A DNA stretch of 64,000 bases, taken from Photobacterium obscurum (GTDB lineage Bacteria > Pseudomonadota > Gammaproteobacteria > Enterobacterales > Vibrionaceae). The translations under genes and the position numbers were made by a program. The stretch is from positions 1-64,000 of the forward strand of contig NZ_JAKRRW010000023.1 of NCBI RefSeq assembly GCF_026191635.1. Direction: 5' to 3'. This document shows positions 37,257 through 44,448 of the stretch, in pieces (the first letter of the stretch is position 1; every line of letters starts with the position of its first letter). The notes beneath the pieces are model-generated. The model searched no databases. It had not been told where the DNA came from and saw nothing but the letters and a program-made list of their open reading frames with translations.

Positions 37257-38030
37257 ATGTTTGTTGTTGAGTTGCAGTTCGAGTGTTTTGATAATACGAC
37301 TGTATCGGCTGTTGATGTGGCGGTTAACGGCCTGATGGATGCTTTGCGTTATAACGGCCAGATTCTTGGGCGCGAGTTTCCCATCGTGATGGATGAAGGG
37401 GTATTCCGGGTACGGGTCGTTTGTCCTGAGCAGGATAGTTTGCATCCGCAGTTCCATAGCGATCAGGTAAAAGCCTGTTTGAACCGCCTAAGTCAGGCGA
37501 GTCTGCTTCAGCCGAAAATTAAGATGCTGGGGCGGGACATTAACTCCGAGGCGGCTGCTGAGAACTTAGCACCTTCCTGGCAGGTGATATATACCACCTA
37601 TGTGCATACCTGCTCACCGCTGCGGTGTGGCGAAACTCTGATGCCTATCCCGCTGTATCGGCTTGGCCCCACACTTAATGGTGATCATAAAGCCATCGTG
37701 AAGTGGCAGACCGAGTGGCAGGCTTGTGATGAGATTCAGATGGCTGGTGGATGTCAGGCAGAACATGCCGCTTTGCATGAGATCCGTGATGCCGACAGTG
37801 ATCTGTTCCGCCGAGGGTGGGATTTGCGCGGACGCATAGAGTACATTACCAAAATTCCCACCTACTACTATCAATACCAGGTCGGTGGAGAGAGTCTGGA
37901 AGCCGAGCGGAACCGTCCTTGTCCTAAATGTGGCGGAGAGTGGCATCTCGATGAGCCGCTACATGGCATTTTCCATTTCAAGTGCGATGACTGCCGTATT
38001 GTTTCCAACTTATCCTGGGATTTTCAGTAG
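37257..38030 (+). CDS. DUF2310 Zn-ribbon protein
   Basis: A 257-residue protein beginning MFVVELQFECFDNTT. Its C terminus has CPKCGGEW and FKCDDCRI, two Cys pairs that form a zinc ribbon, which fits the DUF2310 family found beside syd in Vibrionaceae. Additional cysteines and a His-containing segment (CSPLRCGE, AGGCQAEHAALHE) precede it. Function unknown. It follows syd after 3 bases and is cotranscribed. Confidence 0.8.
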   Translation: MFVVELQFECFDNTTVSAVDVAVNGLMDALRYNGQILGREFPIVMDEGVFRVRVVCPEQDSLHPQFHSDQVKACLNRLSQASLLQPKIKMLGRDINSEAAAENLAPSWQVIYTTYVHTCSPLRCGETLMPIPLYRLGPTLNGDHKAIVKWQTEWQACDEIQMAGGCQAEHAALHEIRDADSDLFRRGWDLRGRIEYITKIPTYYYQYQVGGESLEAERNRPCPKCGGEWHLDEPLHGIFHFKCDDCRIVSNLSWDFQ

Positions 38031-38094
38031 TTGGTATCGCCTTCCTGTTCAAGGCACTATATGTGCCCTGAATAGGAGTATGCTGGATTGAGCA

Positions 38095-38367
38095 TTATTG
38101 CTGCTCTAGTTGTTCTATCCTCGCCGTCAGTGCAGTTACCTGCTGTTCTAGCTGTAAGATCCGTTCTTCCTGACTCAGTGTCGGTGCGCTTTTTTCTATC
38201 TTTGGCACTTTGGCATTTTTCTTCCAAGCCTGAAGTGCCTTGATGATCACTGGTATTGGTAAGGGATCGGCAAGCCGAGCTTTGATAAGTGCGACTGATG
38301 GCTCTTTTCCTTCTGTAACCAGCGACGTAATAGCCTGCTCCAGGGCCTGGGTAATTTCTGATGACAT
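38095..38367 (-). CDS. Small protein with a C-terminal leucine-zipper-like coiled coil
   Basis: A 90-residue protein. The first 50 residues look like a small helical domain (ITSLVTEGKEPSVALIKARL then PIPVIIKALQAWKK, here broken into segments), similar in style to KfrA-type or replication-terminus small DNA-binding domains; residues about 63-90 (ERILQLEQQVTALTARIEQLE) have leucines every seven residues. The family is not recognised. It is read toward the DUF2310 gene. Confidence 0.6.
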   Translation of the reverse strand: MSSEITQALEQAITSLVTEGKEPSVALIKARLADPLPIPVIIKALQAWKKNAKVPKIEKSAPTLSQEERILQLEQQVTALTARIEQLEQQ

Positions 38368-38398
38368 AACGCTTCCTGACGTTGTGAGATATTAGCGT

Positions 38399-38629
38399 CT
38401 ATTTTCGTAGTAAAGCATCGAGTTGATCAATCACTTCACACCAGTCGGCATCCTGATCCTGTGATTCCTTGATAAAACGCTTTTGCGAGGGCTGCCAGAA
38501 ACTCGCTTCGGAGAGCTGTTCGTGTTGCTCGAGGTGGTGCTCGTTCAAGAAAGACTCGATAAATGCTTTTGAATTATTCATACCGAGCTGGCTGAACAGG
38601 CTGGATAGGTTGTGGTTAAAGGTTTCCAT
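38399..38629 (-). CDS. DUF2789 protein
   Basis: A 76-residue protein with METFNHNLSSLFSQLGM at the N terminus, EASFWQPSQKRFIKES in the centre and DADWCEVIDQLDALLRK at the end, the three conserved blocks of DUF2789. Function unknown. It reads away from the csr sRNA locus; its start lies about 95 bp from the first upstream activating palindrome. Confidence 0.8.
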   Translation of the reverse strand: METFNHNLSSLFSQLGMNNSKAFIESFLNEHHLEQHEQLSEASFWQPSQKRFIKESQDQDADWCEVIDQLDALLRK

Positions 38630-38724
38630 TGCTCACTCCATCGCAAATTATTGTTATTACCAGTTCACTTCCACTTACTTGAGATAAGTATAGAGAATAA
38701 TTTCACCCTCATATCTGCTGCAGT

Positions 38725-38742
38725 TGTGCGAGATCTCTTACA
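38725..38742 (+). promoter_or_regulatory. VarA/UvrY/GacA-type upstream activating sequence of csrB copy 1
   Basis: TGTGCG-AGATCT-CTTACA, matching the TGTAAG-N6-CTTACA palindrome bound by GacA-family response regulators, with two mismatches in the left arm. It is followed by AAGGTGTAGGA, a short extension also seen after the other two sites. The centre lies about 180 bp before the predicted RNA start. Confidence 0.8.
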
Positions 38743-38878
38743 AAGGTGTAGGAAATACCGGAGATATATGCGAGGAAATAATGCAGTGGATTAATTTAAG
38801 TGTTTGTTTTTATAGTATTTGTATTTGGTTTTGGGAAGTTGTGTCAATTGAGGAGGCAAGATTTTTTCTCTGCTTGCG

Positions 38879-38906
38879 TTGTTCTGTGGCCGAGAAAGCG
38901 TAATAT
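38879..38906 (+). promoter_or_regulatory. Promoter of csrB copy 1
   Basis: -35 TTGTTC (38879-38884), 16-bp spacer, -10 TAATAT (38901-38906), 7 bases before the predicted start G38914. Confidence 0.6.
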
Positions 38907-38913
38907 TAACCCT

Positions 38914-39303
38914 GTCGGAAGGAACTGACGGAACGGAACAGGAAAAAAGCCAGGGAGCTTGGCAGTCTCAGGATGAGACCGGTGTATCAGGATGATATAT
39001 CGAACATGGACTGTGAAGGGAACGCCGAAGGATTCGGTAACGGTAAGCAGGAAGTTTACTGGTCAGGATGACACAAGGACCACTTCAGGACGAAGTCAGG
39101 GACACCTCCAGGAAGGATGAAGAGAGTCAGGACAGGATGTACTGACGGGTCAGGAGACCGAAGGACCACTTCAGGACGAAGAATAAAAGGAATATGCTGA
39201 CGGATTACAGCAATTCAAAGGAATGATGCAGGGAGCACCATAGTAGCGGGAATGCTGCATGTAAGACCTAAGGGCGCGACGCAAGTCGCGCCCGCTCTTT
39301 TTT
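38914..39303 (+). ncRNA. csrB1: CsrB-type CsrA-sequestering sRNA, copy 1
   Basis: A 390-nt RNA gene of the CsrB family, which titrates the translational regulator CsrA through many GGA-bearing hairpin loops. I count about 28 GGA triplets, many in CAGGAUG or CAGGACG loops closed by short stems (for example ACTTCAGGACGAAGT). The 5' end GTCGGAAGGAACTGAC resembles the E. coli CsrB 5' end, and the 3' part AGGGAGCACCATAGTAGCGG matches the E. coli segment GGGAGCAACAAAAGTAGC in layout. It ends with the stem GGGCGCGAC/GTCGCGCCC (39272-39293) and a T tract. The syd side / yqcC side context is that of csrB in E. coli. Confidence 0.92.
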
Positions 39304-39323
39304 AAGAGAAATTATGTCTCTTA
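39303..39323. repeat. Inverted repeat resembling a split activating palindrome
   Basis: TAAGAGA and TCTCTTA separated by 7 bases at the end of the copy 1 terminator. The arms equal the inner arms of the activating palindrome but the spacing is wrong for a direct site. It may just be a hairpin. Confidence 0.35.
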
Positions 39324-39535
39324 TACCCTTGTATCTTCCTTCTTCTTTCATGCTTTCTCTTATTCATTTTTGACTTCACACTTGGCTTTCTACGCCTTGT
39401 TTCATTTCAGCATTTATTTTGATCCAGTCCATTCACTGTGCCTATTTACATCTTCTGGATGATTTATCTAAAAGATGGTGGTGATTCAAATTTATCCTCT
39501 AATGTAATCGTTTTCTGGATATGTGCTATTGGCCT
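39324..39535. other. Spacer between csrB copies 1 and 2
   Basis: Pyrimidine-rich A/T-rich sequence. I see no gene; it precedes the second activating palindrome. Confidence 0.5.
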
Positions 39536-39553
39536 TGTGAGAGATCTCTTACA
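39536..39553 (+). promoter_or_regulatory. VarA/UvrY/GacA-type upstream activating sequence of csrB copy 2
   Basis: TGTGAG-AGATCT-CTTACA, the best of the three sites with one mismatch to TGTAAG-N6-CTTACA, followed by TAGGTGTGGGA. The centre lies about 178 bp before the predicted RNA start. Confidence 0.85.
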
Positions 39554-39687
39554 TAGGTGTGGGATAAGTTGGTGCAGTGTTGTCTCATATTGCTATGATC
39601 TTTTTTAAAGTCTATTAAAATCAGCATCTTAACCGTGTGGCATATGGGCGGGCGTTTTCAGCAGGAAAAAAAGTGCATTTCACCTTA

Positions 39688-39715
39688 TTGTTTGGAAAAT
39701 TAATGCGCGTAATAT
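39688..39715 (+). promoter_or_regulatory. Promoter of csrB copy 2
   Basis: -35 TTGTTT (39688-39693), 16-bp spacer, -10 TAATAT (39710-39715), 7 bases before the predicted start G39723: the same layout as copy 1. Confidence 0.6.
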
Positions 39716-39722
39716 CTTTCTT

Positions 39723-40305
39723 GTCGCAGGGAAACGGCATAACGGATTAGAAGAAGTTACTGGATGTGACTTACCTCAGGATGAGGAGAGCCGGCGAGGA
39801 TAGCTTGCTCACCAGGATGGTATGGAACACGAAAGGATCTCGACGGCAGGCTGGATGTTTGCCAGTCAGGAAGACAAAGGATCACTTCAGGGCGAAGTAG
39901 GGACACCTCCAGGATGCGAGGCATAAAGGATCACTTCAGGACGAAGTAAAGGGACACCTCCGGGATGCGAGGCATAAAGGATCACTTCAGGACGAAGTAG
40001 GGACACCTCCAGGATAGAGGCATAAAGGATCACTTCAGGACGAAGTAAGGAACACCTCCGGGATGTGAGACATAAAGGATCACTTCAGGACGAAGTAAAG
40101 GGACACCTCCAGGTAAGGAAGAGAGAGTCGGAACAGGATGCTTCGACGGGTCAAGGAACTACCGAAGGACAACTCTAGGATTGGAGTTAGGGATTACCGT
40201 TAAAGGATTTAGCAGTATCAAGGAATGATGCAGGGAGCACTATAGTAGCGGGAATGCTGCATGTAAGACCTAAGGGCGCGACGCAAGTCGCGCCCGTTCT
40301 TTTTT
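39723..40305 (+). ncRNA. csrB2: CsrB-type sRNA, copy 2, with an expanded repeat array
   Basis: A 583-nt RNA gene of the CsrB family, about 200 nt longer than its two neighbours and E. coli CsrB. It begins GTCGCAGGGAAACGGC and shares with copies 1 and 3 the last 75 nt or so and the terminator stem (40274-40295). I count about 41 GGA triplets. The extra length is mainly a tandem array at 39876-40113 in which a two-hairpin unit is repeated. The rest of the 5' half differs from copies 1 and 3 while keeping CAGGATG loops (for example CTCAGGATGAG and ACCAGGATGGT). Confidence 0.9.
39876..40113 (+). repeat. Tandem array of CsrA-binding two-hairpin units
   Basis: Four full units (39876-39924, 39925-39975, 39976-40023, 40024-40073; 49, 51, 48 and 50 nt) and a partial fifth (40074-40113). 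Each full unit starts AAAGGATCACTTCAGG and contains two short hairpins with the GGA in the loop: ACTTC-AGGAC-GAAGT and CCTC-CAGGATGC-GAGG or close variants. Units differ by small indels (TAG, TAAAG, TAAG) and by CAGGATG versus CGGGATG. The homologous place in copies 1 and 3 has one such unit. Confidence 0.9.
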
Positions 40306-40316
40306 ATAGGTCTTAC
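40263..40316 (+). repeat. Outer inverted repeat around the csrB copy 2 terminator
   Basis: GTAAGACC (40263-40270) and GGTCTTAC (40309-40316) flank the terminator hairpin and its T tract. In copy 3 the right arm is degenerate (GGCCTTAG) and in copy 1 it is absent. Confidence 0.5.
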
Positions 40317-40555
40317 AAAGCGCCCCCTGGGCTCCTGGAAGAGTAGGCCCTTGGAAAAGAAGAGTAAAAGTCACTTGCACTCAGGTGAGTGCTGATTTAC
40401 GTTCCCAGCACCCAGCACCCAGCACCCAGCACCCAGCACCCAGCACCCAGCACCCAGCACCCAGCACCCAGCACCCAGCACCCAGCACCCAGCACCGGCT
40501 AGAACTTGGAGCCTGATTATCTGTTTCTTCAGTTTCCTCTATTGCCTTATTTCCG
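40306..40555. other. Spacer between csrB copies 2 and 3
   Basis: No gene is supported. It carries the CCCAGCA minisatellite at 40404-40494 and precedes the third activating palindrome. Confidence 0.5.
40404..40494 (+). repeat. Minisatellite of 13 perfect CCCAGCA units
   Basis: The heptamer CCCAGCA is repeated 13 times without an error (91 bp) between csrB copies 2 and 3, about 62 bp before the third activating palindrome. A heptamer is not a multiple of three and no open frame uses it. Perfect repeats of this kind usually vary in number between strains by slipped-strand mispairing. Confidence 0.95.
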
Positions 40556-40573
40556 TGTGCGAGATCTCTTACA
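40556..40573 (+). promoter_or_regulatory. VarA/UvrY/GacA-type upstream activating sequence of csrB copy 3
   Basis: TGTGCG-AGATCT-CTTACA, identical to the copy 1 site, followed by AAACTGTGGGAGAATAA. The centre lies about 180 bp before the predicted RNA start. Confidence 0.8.
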
Positions 40574-40730
40574 AAACTGTGGGAGAATAAGGAAAAAACA
40601 CTTGGTTGATAACTGTTGCATGGATTTAAGCTATTGATTTTAAATCGGTATGTTATCCAGTGCCCAAAAAGCCTTTTCCACCCTCAGTAATATTATTCTC
40701 CGTGGTGGTTCATTTCTTTGCGGGTTGGCG

Positions 40731-40736
40731 TAATCT
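40731..40736 (+). promoter_or_regulatory. -10 box of csrB copy 3
   Basis: TAATCT, one base different from TAATAT of the other two copies, lies 7 bases before the predicted start G40744. No good -35 is seen at the 16-bp spacing (TTCATT). Confidence 0.5.
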
Positions 40737-40743
40737 TAAAGGT

Positions 40744-41132
40744 GTCGGAAGGAACTGACGGAACGGAGCAGGAAAAAGCCAGGGAGTTTGGCAGTCTCAG
40801 GATGAGACCGGTGTATCAGGATGATATATCGAACATGGACTGTGAAGGGAACGCCGAAGGATTCGGTAACGGTAAGCAGGAAGTTTACTGGTCAGGATGA
40901 CACAAGGACCACTTCAGGACGAAGTCAGGGACACCTCCAGGAAGGATGAAGAGAGTCAGGACAGGATGTACTGACGGGTCAGGAGACCGAAGGACCACTT
41001 CAGGACGAAGAATAAAAGGAATATGCTGACGGATTACAGCAATTCAAAGGAATGATGCAGGGAGCACCATAGTAGCGGGAATGCTGCATGTAAGACCTAA
41101 GGGCGCGACGCAAGTCGCGCCCGTTCTTTTTT
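40744..41132 (+). ncRNA. csrB3: CsrB-type sRNA, copy 3
   Basis: A 389-nt RNA gene almost identical to copy 1: within the transcript, before the terminator tail, I see only three differences (GGAACAGG/GGAGCAGG, A6/A5, GAGCTTGG/GAGTTTGG). It has the same hairpins and terminator stem (41101-41122). Its flank after the stem (GTTCTTTTTTATAGG) matches copy 2 rather than copy 1. A 60-codon open frame at 40718-40900 runs through its 5' half but shows no coding features. Confidence 0.92.
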
Positions 41133-41162
41133 ATAGGCCTTAGAAAGAACGGCCCCAGCTTC

Positions 41163-41465
41163 TTACTCCGGCATATGATGCGGCGGGACATGAAAATGCA
41201 TCGCACGGAACCCTTTCATTACCACATACCCCTGATACGAGTCGTGTCCACTGGCCGAGAATTCGAACAGGTAGACAGTGTGCCAGTTCCAGCGCCCCTC
41301 TCGATCTCTGAGTTTGTGCGAGCCTCTGGCGATACTCAGTAGCTGCAATCCCAAGTTTTCACAGCGTTGTTCGACAAAGCGTTGGGCAAACTCTGTCTGG
41401 CGGCGTTGCTGCCAGAACAGATAGCCAAAACAAGCAAGGGCTAGGATGCCCAGTAAGTTATCCAT
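41163..41465 (-). CDS. DUF3301 membrane protein
   Basis: A 100-residue protein with one N-terminal membrane helix (LLGILALACFGYLFWQQRRQ) and a cytoplasmic part with RFVEQRCENLGLQLLS, DREGRWNWHTVYLFEFS and a His-rich tail, matching DUF3301 of Vibrio and relatives. Function unknown. It follows the DUF3549 gene after 30 bp in the same direction, so the two are probably cotranscribed. Confidence 0.8.
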   Translation of the reverse strand: MDNLLGILALACFGYLFWQQRRQTEFAQRFVEQRCENLGLQLLSIARGSHKLRDREGRWNWHTVYLFEFSASGHDSYQGYVVMKGFRAMHFHVPPHHMPE

Positions 41466-41495
41466 TTCCTACTTTCTACCTTTCCATCTCTCTGA

Positions 41496-42545
41496 TTAGG
41501 CTTGTCCGCGCGCGTGTTGCTGTAGCTTGGCAATTGCTTCAACCAGTGCAGGGTTGGCCTGACTATGTAGCACCTGAAGCATGATGCCACGGAGAATTGG
41601 CAGCATCACCAAATCTGCAAATAATTGATTGAAAAGAGTCTGATCTTCAGTTTCCGCCAGGCGTAGAAGAAATAGGCTGGCAACTTTGGTATCGGCCAGG
41701 CCATTCCAGCAGCGGCCGGCAATGGCAACTAACACTTCGGGGTGGCAAAGTGCGGGGATAGCGAGTAGCTGCTCAAGCTGCTGCCCGAGTATCTTGCTCT
41801 CGCTGCCGGCCAGGGCGCGGATCAGGGCAGAAATCAAGAATAGATCAGGCTCTGGCTGCGTAGTTTCGTATTCAAGGCGCTCTGCCAGGCACTGGGTGAG
41901 ACTGTTTGGCAGCTCGCAATGTTCCAGACAGCCGAGTAGGGCGTAGAGTGGTGTCATTGGCAGCTTACTAATGGCCTTTCTCAGCAATGTGCTGTTATTC
42001 GCCTGCTTCATACGGGCACAGACATCCGCGAATCCCTGCAGGCCGACACCTTGCCATTGTTCCCAGCCAATATCGCCGGTTAGGTAATGCTGGGCGTGTT
42101 CATAGTAGTGGCTGGCCGGTAACGAGAGCTGTTGACGCAGAAGGGCATGGAAGATGGCCATCTTGTCGTCATTGGGCTTGAAGGTATATGGGTTGGCAGC
42201 CAGTTTTTCCTGCTCTTCCTCTGTTGGCGTGCTGTTTAGTGTTGCGCCCATGGCCTCAATAACATACTTGATGAAGTCGCCGACAGCTGCCTGTTTCAGT
42301 AAACCGCGCTCATCTAGCGGCAGGCGGAGGAACCAAATCCATGGTGGATTATCTTGCTGCCAGAAAGAAATAGACAGATGGGCATGCTGCTGCAGTGGCC
42401 ATGGATAGGGCTGGCGGTTCTCTTCTACGGCTTTGAACTGGGTGACCTCAATTTCGCTGACACGACGGCCAAGATCGTAGATTTTATACTGGCAACCAGC
42501 GTTATCCAGTAGTTGGGTCAGGGTATGAAATTTATCCATGGACAT
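41496..42545 (-). CDS. DUF3549 protein
   Basis: A 349-residue soluble protein starting with LTQLLDNAGCQYKIYDLGRRV, the mark of the DUF3549 family (shown in part), followed by mostly helical, Leu/Ala/Gln-rich sequence resembling helical repeats. Function unknown. The start is ATG 42545; ATG two codons later (42539) is also possible. It diverges from yqcC and sits upstream of DUF3301. Confidence 0.8.
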   Translation of the reverse strand: MSMDKFHTLTQLLDNAGCQYKIYDLGRRVSEIEVTQFKAVEENRQPYPWPLQQHAHLSISFWQQDNPPWIWFLRLPLDERGLLKQAAVGDFIKYVIEAMGATLNSTPTEEEQEKLAANPYTFKPNDDKMAIFHALLRQQLSLPASHYYEHAQHYLTGDIGWEQWQGVGLQGFADVCARMKQANNSTLLRKAISKLPMTPLYALLGCLEHCELPNSLTQCLAERLEYETTQPEPDLFLISALIRALAGSESKILGQQLEQLLAIPALCHPEVLVAIAGRCWNGLADTKVASLFLLRLAETEDQTLFNQLFADLVMLPILRGIMLQVLHSQANPALVEAIAKLQQHARGQA

Positions 42546-42658
42546 TATGCTTACTCTTAAATGATGCCCTGATTATATGGACTCTGCGATGAAGATGGTA
42601 TCCTTGCGCGCTTTATTGTTCCGTTTGGTATAAATAGTTTCTTGTAGGGAGAATGATG

Positions 42659-42979
42659 ATGGATAGATACCATCAGACCCAATTATTGCTGGATCGGCTT
42701 GAAACCGTAATGCGGAAAGCTGATATCTGGGAAAACGAGTCACCAGGCGCGGCGGCATTGGCCAGTGTCGAACCATTTGCTATTGATACCCTGAGCTGCA
42801 GTCAGTGGCTGCAGTGGATTTTTATACCGAAGATGCACTATCTCGTTAATCAAAAGCAGCCTCTGCCAAGTCAGTTTGCGTTGGCCCCTTATGTCGAGGA
42901 AGCGATGAAAGGACAGGCTGGTGCTGAGGCTATTTTGGCCGTGATCCGTGAGTTTGATAATTTAATGAAAATGAAGTGA
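42659..42979 (+). CDS. yqcC: YqcC family protein
   Basis: A 106-residue protein with PFAIDTLSCSQWLQWIFIPKMHYLV and the QPLPSQFALAPYVEEA segment (key parts shown) of the YqcC family, whose function is not established. Three ATG codons in a row (42653, 42656, 42659) follow AGGGAG; the third has the best spacing (7 bases). It overlaps or abuts truC, as in E. coli, where csrB lies on the upstream side. Confidence 0.88.
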   Translation: MDRYHQTQLLLDRLETVMRKADIWENESPGAAALASVEPFAIDTLSCSQWLQWIFIPKMHYLVNQKQPLPSQFALAPYVEEAMKGQAGAEAILAVIREFDNLMKMK

Positions 42980-42984
42980 GTGCA

Positions 42985-43725
42985 ATGGAACTAGAAATTA
43001 TATACCAAGATGAATACTTGGTAGCGGTCAATAAGCCTGCCGGGATGCTGGTTCATCGCTCATGGCTAGATCGCCATGAAACGGTATTTGTTATGCAGAC
43101 ACTGCGTGATCAAATTGGCCAGCATGTTTTCCCGTTGCACCGTCTTGATCGGCCGACATCCGGGGTTTTGTTGTTTGGTTTATCCAGTGAAATTGCAGCA
43201 TTGATGATGCCAAAATTTGCTGGTCGTGATATCCATAAAACTTATCATGCAGTTGTGCGGGGCTGGGTGAAAGAAGCGGCCGTGCTGGATTACCCGCTAA
43301 AAGAAGAGCTGGATAAAATTGCCGACAAAGACGCGGATCAAGACAAGGAAGCCCAGCCAGCTATTACTGCCTATGCTCCGTTAGCGATAGTTGAAACTGA
43401 GATCCCTGTTGGTCGCTACGCAACCAGTCGCTATACGCTGGTGGAGATGAAGCCCGAAACGGGGCGCAAGCACCAGCTCCGTCGCCATATGCATCACCTG
43501 AGCCACCATATCATCGGTGACGTCAACCATGGTGACGGGCGTCATAACCGGATGTTTAGAGACAATTATGAGTGCCGTCGCCTGATGCTACATGCCTCTC
43601 GCCTGCAGTTGGATCATCCCGTGACAGGAGAGGCGCTAGATATCCGTGCGACTGTTGACGATGCCTGGAATCGGGTGATGACCGCGTTTGACTGGTCGCC
43701 AGCCCTTCTAGAGCCTAAGGCTTAG
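42985..43725 (+). CDS. truC: tRNA pseudouridine(65) synthase TruC
   Basis: TruC makes pseudouridine at position 65 of tRNAs. The 246-residue product has the RluA-family motif HRLDRPTSG with catalytic Asp55, an N-terminal YLVAVNKPAGMLVHRS, and KPETGRKHQLRRHMHHL in the C-terminal half. The ATG at 42985 gives the start MELEIIYQDE, close to E. coli; a GTG at 42976 that overlaps the yqcC stop is the alternative. Confidence 0.93.
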   Translation: MELEIIYQDEYLVAVNKPAGMLVHRSWLDRHETVFVMQTLRDQIGQHVFPLHRLDRPTSGVLLFGLSSEIAALMMPKFAGRDIHKTYHAVVRGWVKEAAVLDYPLKEELDKIADKDADQDKEAQPAITAYAPLAIVETEIPVGRYATSRYTLVEMKPETGRKHQLRRHMHHLSHHIIGDVNHGDGRHNRMFRDNYECRRLMLHASRLQLDHPVTGEALDIRATVDDAWNRVMTAFDWSPALLEPKA

Positions 43726-43836
43726 GACCTTACCGGAAAAAGCCTACCGTGTAGCTGAGCAGTTTTATTTGCATCCTGCCTCATCAGCGGCCACAGTAAG
43801 TAGAGTGGTTAACAAATGGAAGAGAGGCAGGAAGCT

Positions 43837-44292
43837 ATGGCAAAGGTGGGTGTTTTTGTCGGTTCGGTATTTGGTGGGGCGGAAGAAGTTGCTCAGGAAG
43901 TGGTGGAGCAGCTTATATCCAGTGGTTACATCGCGCAGATGTACCTCGAACCACAACTCGATGATTTTCTTGAATACAGAAATGATGCCGCTCTCGTGAT
44001 CACTTCGACAACCGGGCAAGGGGAAATCCCCGATAACCTGATGCCGCTCTACCTTGCGCTAAACGACCAGTTTCCACAACTGCCGAAACTGGGGTATGGG
44101 GTGATTTCAATGGGTGACTCTAGCTACGGGGAAGATCGCTATTGCGGTGCCGGGCGTCAGTTTGATCAACTACTGCAGCAATTGCAGGCCAAACCGGTGA
44201 CGGAGCGCCTAGATATTGATGCCAGCGTTAATTTTGATGCGCTAGACAAGGCCATTCCCTGGTTAGCGGGTTTTATCAAAGAGGTGATATAA
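43837..44292 (+). CDS. yqcA: Flavodoxin family protein YqcA
   Basis: A 151-residue FMN-binding flavodoxin-like protein (MioC/YqcA type). It starts MAKVGVFVGSVFGGAEEVA, with an unusual phosphate loop, then has LVITSTTGQGEIPDNL and GVISMGDSSYGEDRYCG, which bind the flavin ring in the family. The ATG at 43837 follows AGGAAGCT. It is the last gene of yqcC-truC-yqcA. Confidence 0.9.
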   Translation: MAKVGVFVGSVFGGAEEVAQEVVEQLISSGYIAQMYLEPQLDDFLEYRNDAALVITSTTGQGEIPDNLMPLYLALNDQFPQLPKLGYGVISMGDSSYGEDRYCGAGRQFDQLLQQLQAKPVTERLDIDASVNFDALDKAIPWLAGFIKEVI

Positions 44293-44327
44293 GCCGGAAA
44301 TCATGTCGCTCGTACTCCCAAAACGTG

Positions 44328-44365
44328 AGCCCCTGTTTTTATTCATAAAAGTAGGGGCTTTTATC
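44328..44365 (+). terminator. Terminator of yqcA
   Basis: AGCCCCT pairs with AGGGGCT across a T/A-rich inner stem, followed by TTTTATCC, about 35 bases after the stop codon. Confidence 0.7.
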
Positions 44366-44448
44366 CGTTGTTACCGATTTTCTAGTTCTTCAAATCGATG
44401 CTTAGCCTGCGCGGTCCGACCTAGTAGCTAAAAGTAACTCTCACTGTA

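Noticed and set aside
39876..40113. CRISPR array
   Set aside because: The units are near-identical over their whole 48-51 bp with no unique spacers, no cas genes lie nearby, and each unit folds into GGA-loop hairpins within a CsrB-type RNA.
40404..40494. Low-complexity protein-coding repeat
   Set aside because: A heptamer is out of phase with codons, and no frame with a start and ribosome-binding site crosses it.
40718..40900. A 60-codon protein gene
   Set aside because: It runs through the promoter and 5' half of csrB copy 3, and no ribosome-binding site or protein family is seen; the same RNA sequence in copy 1 has no such start.
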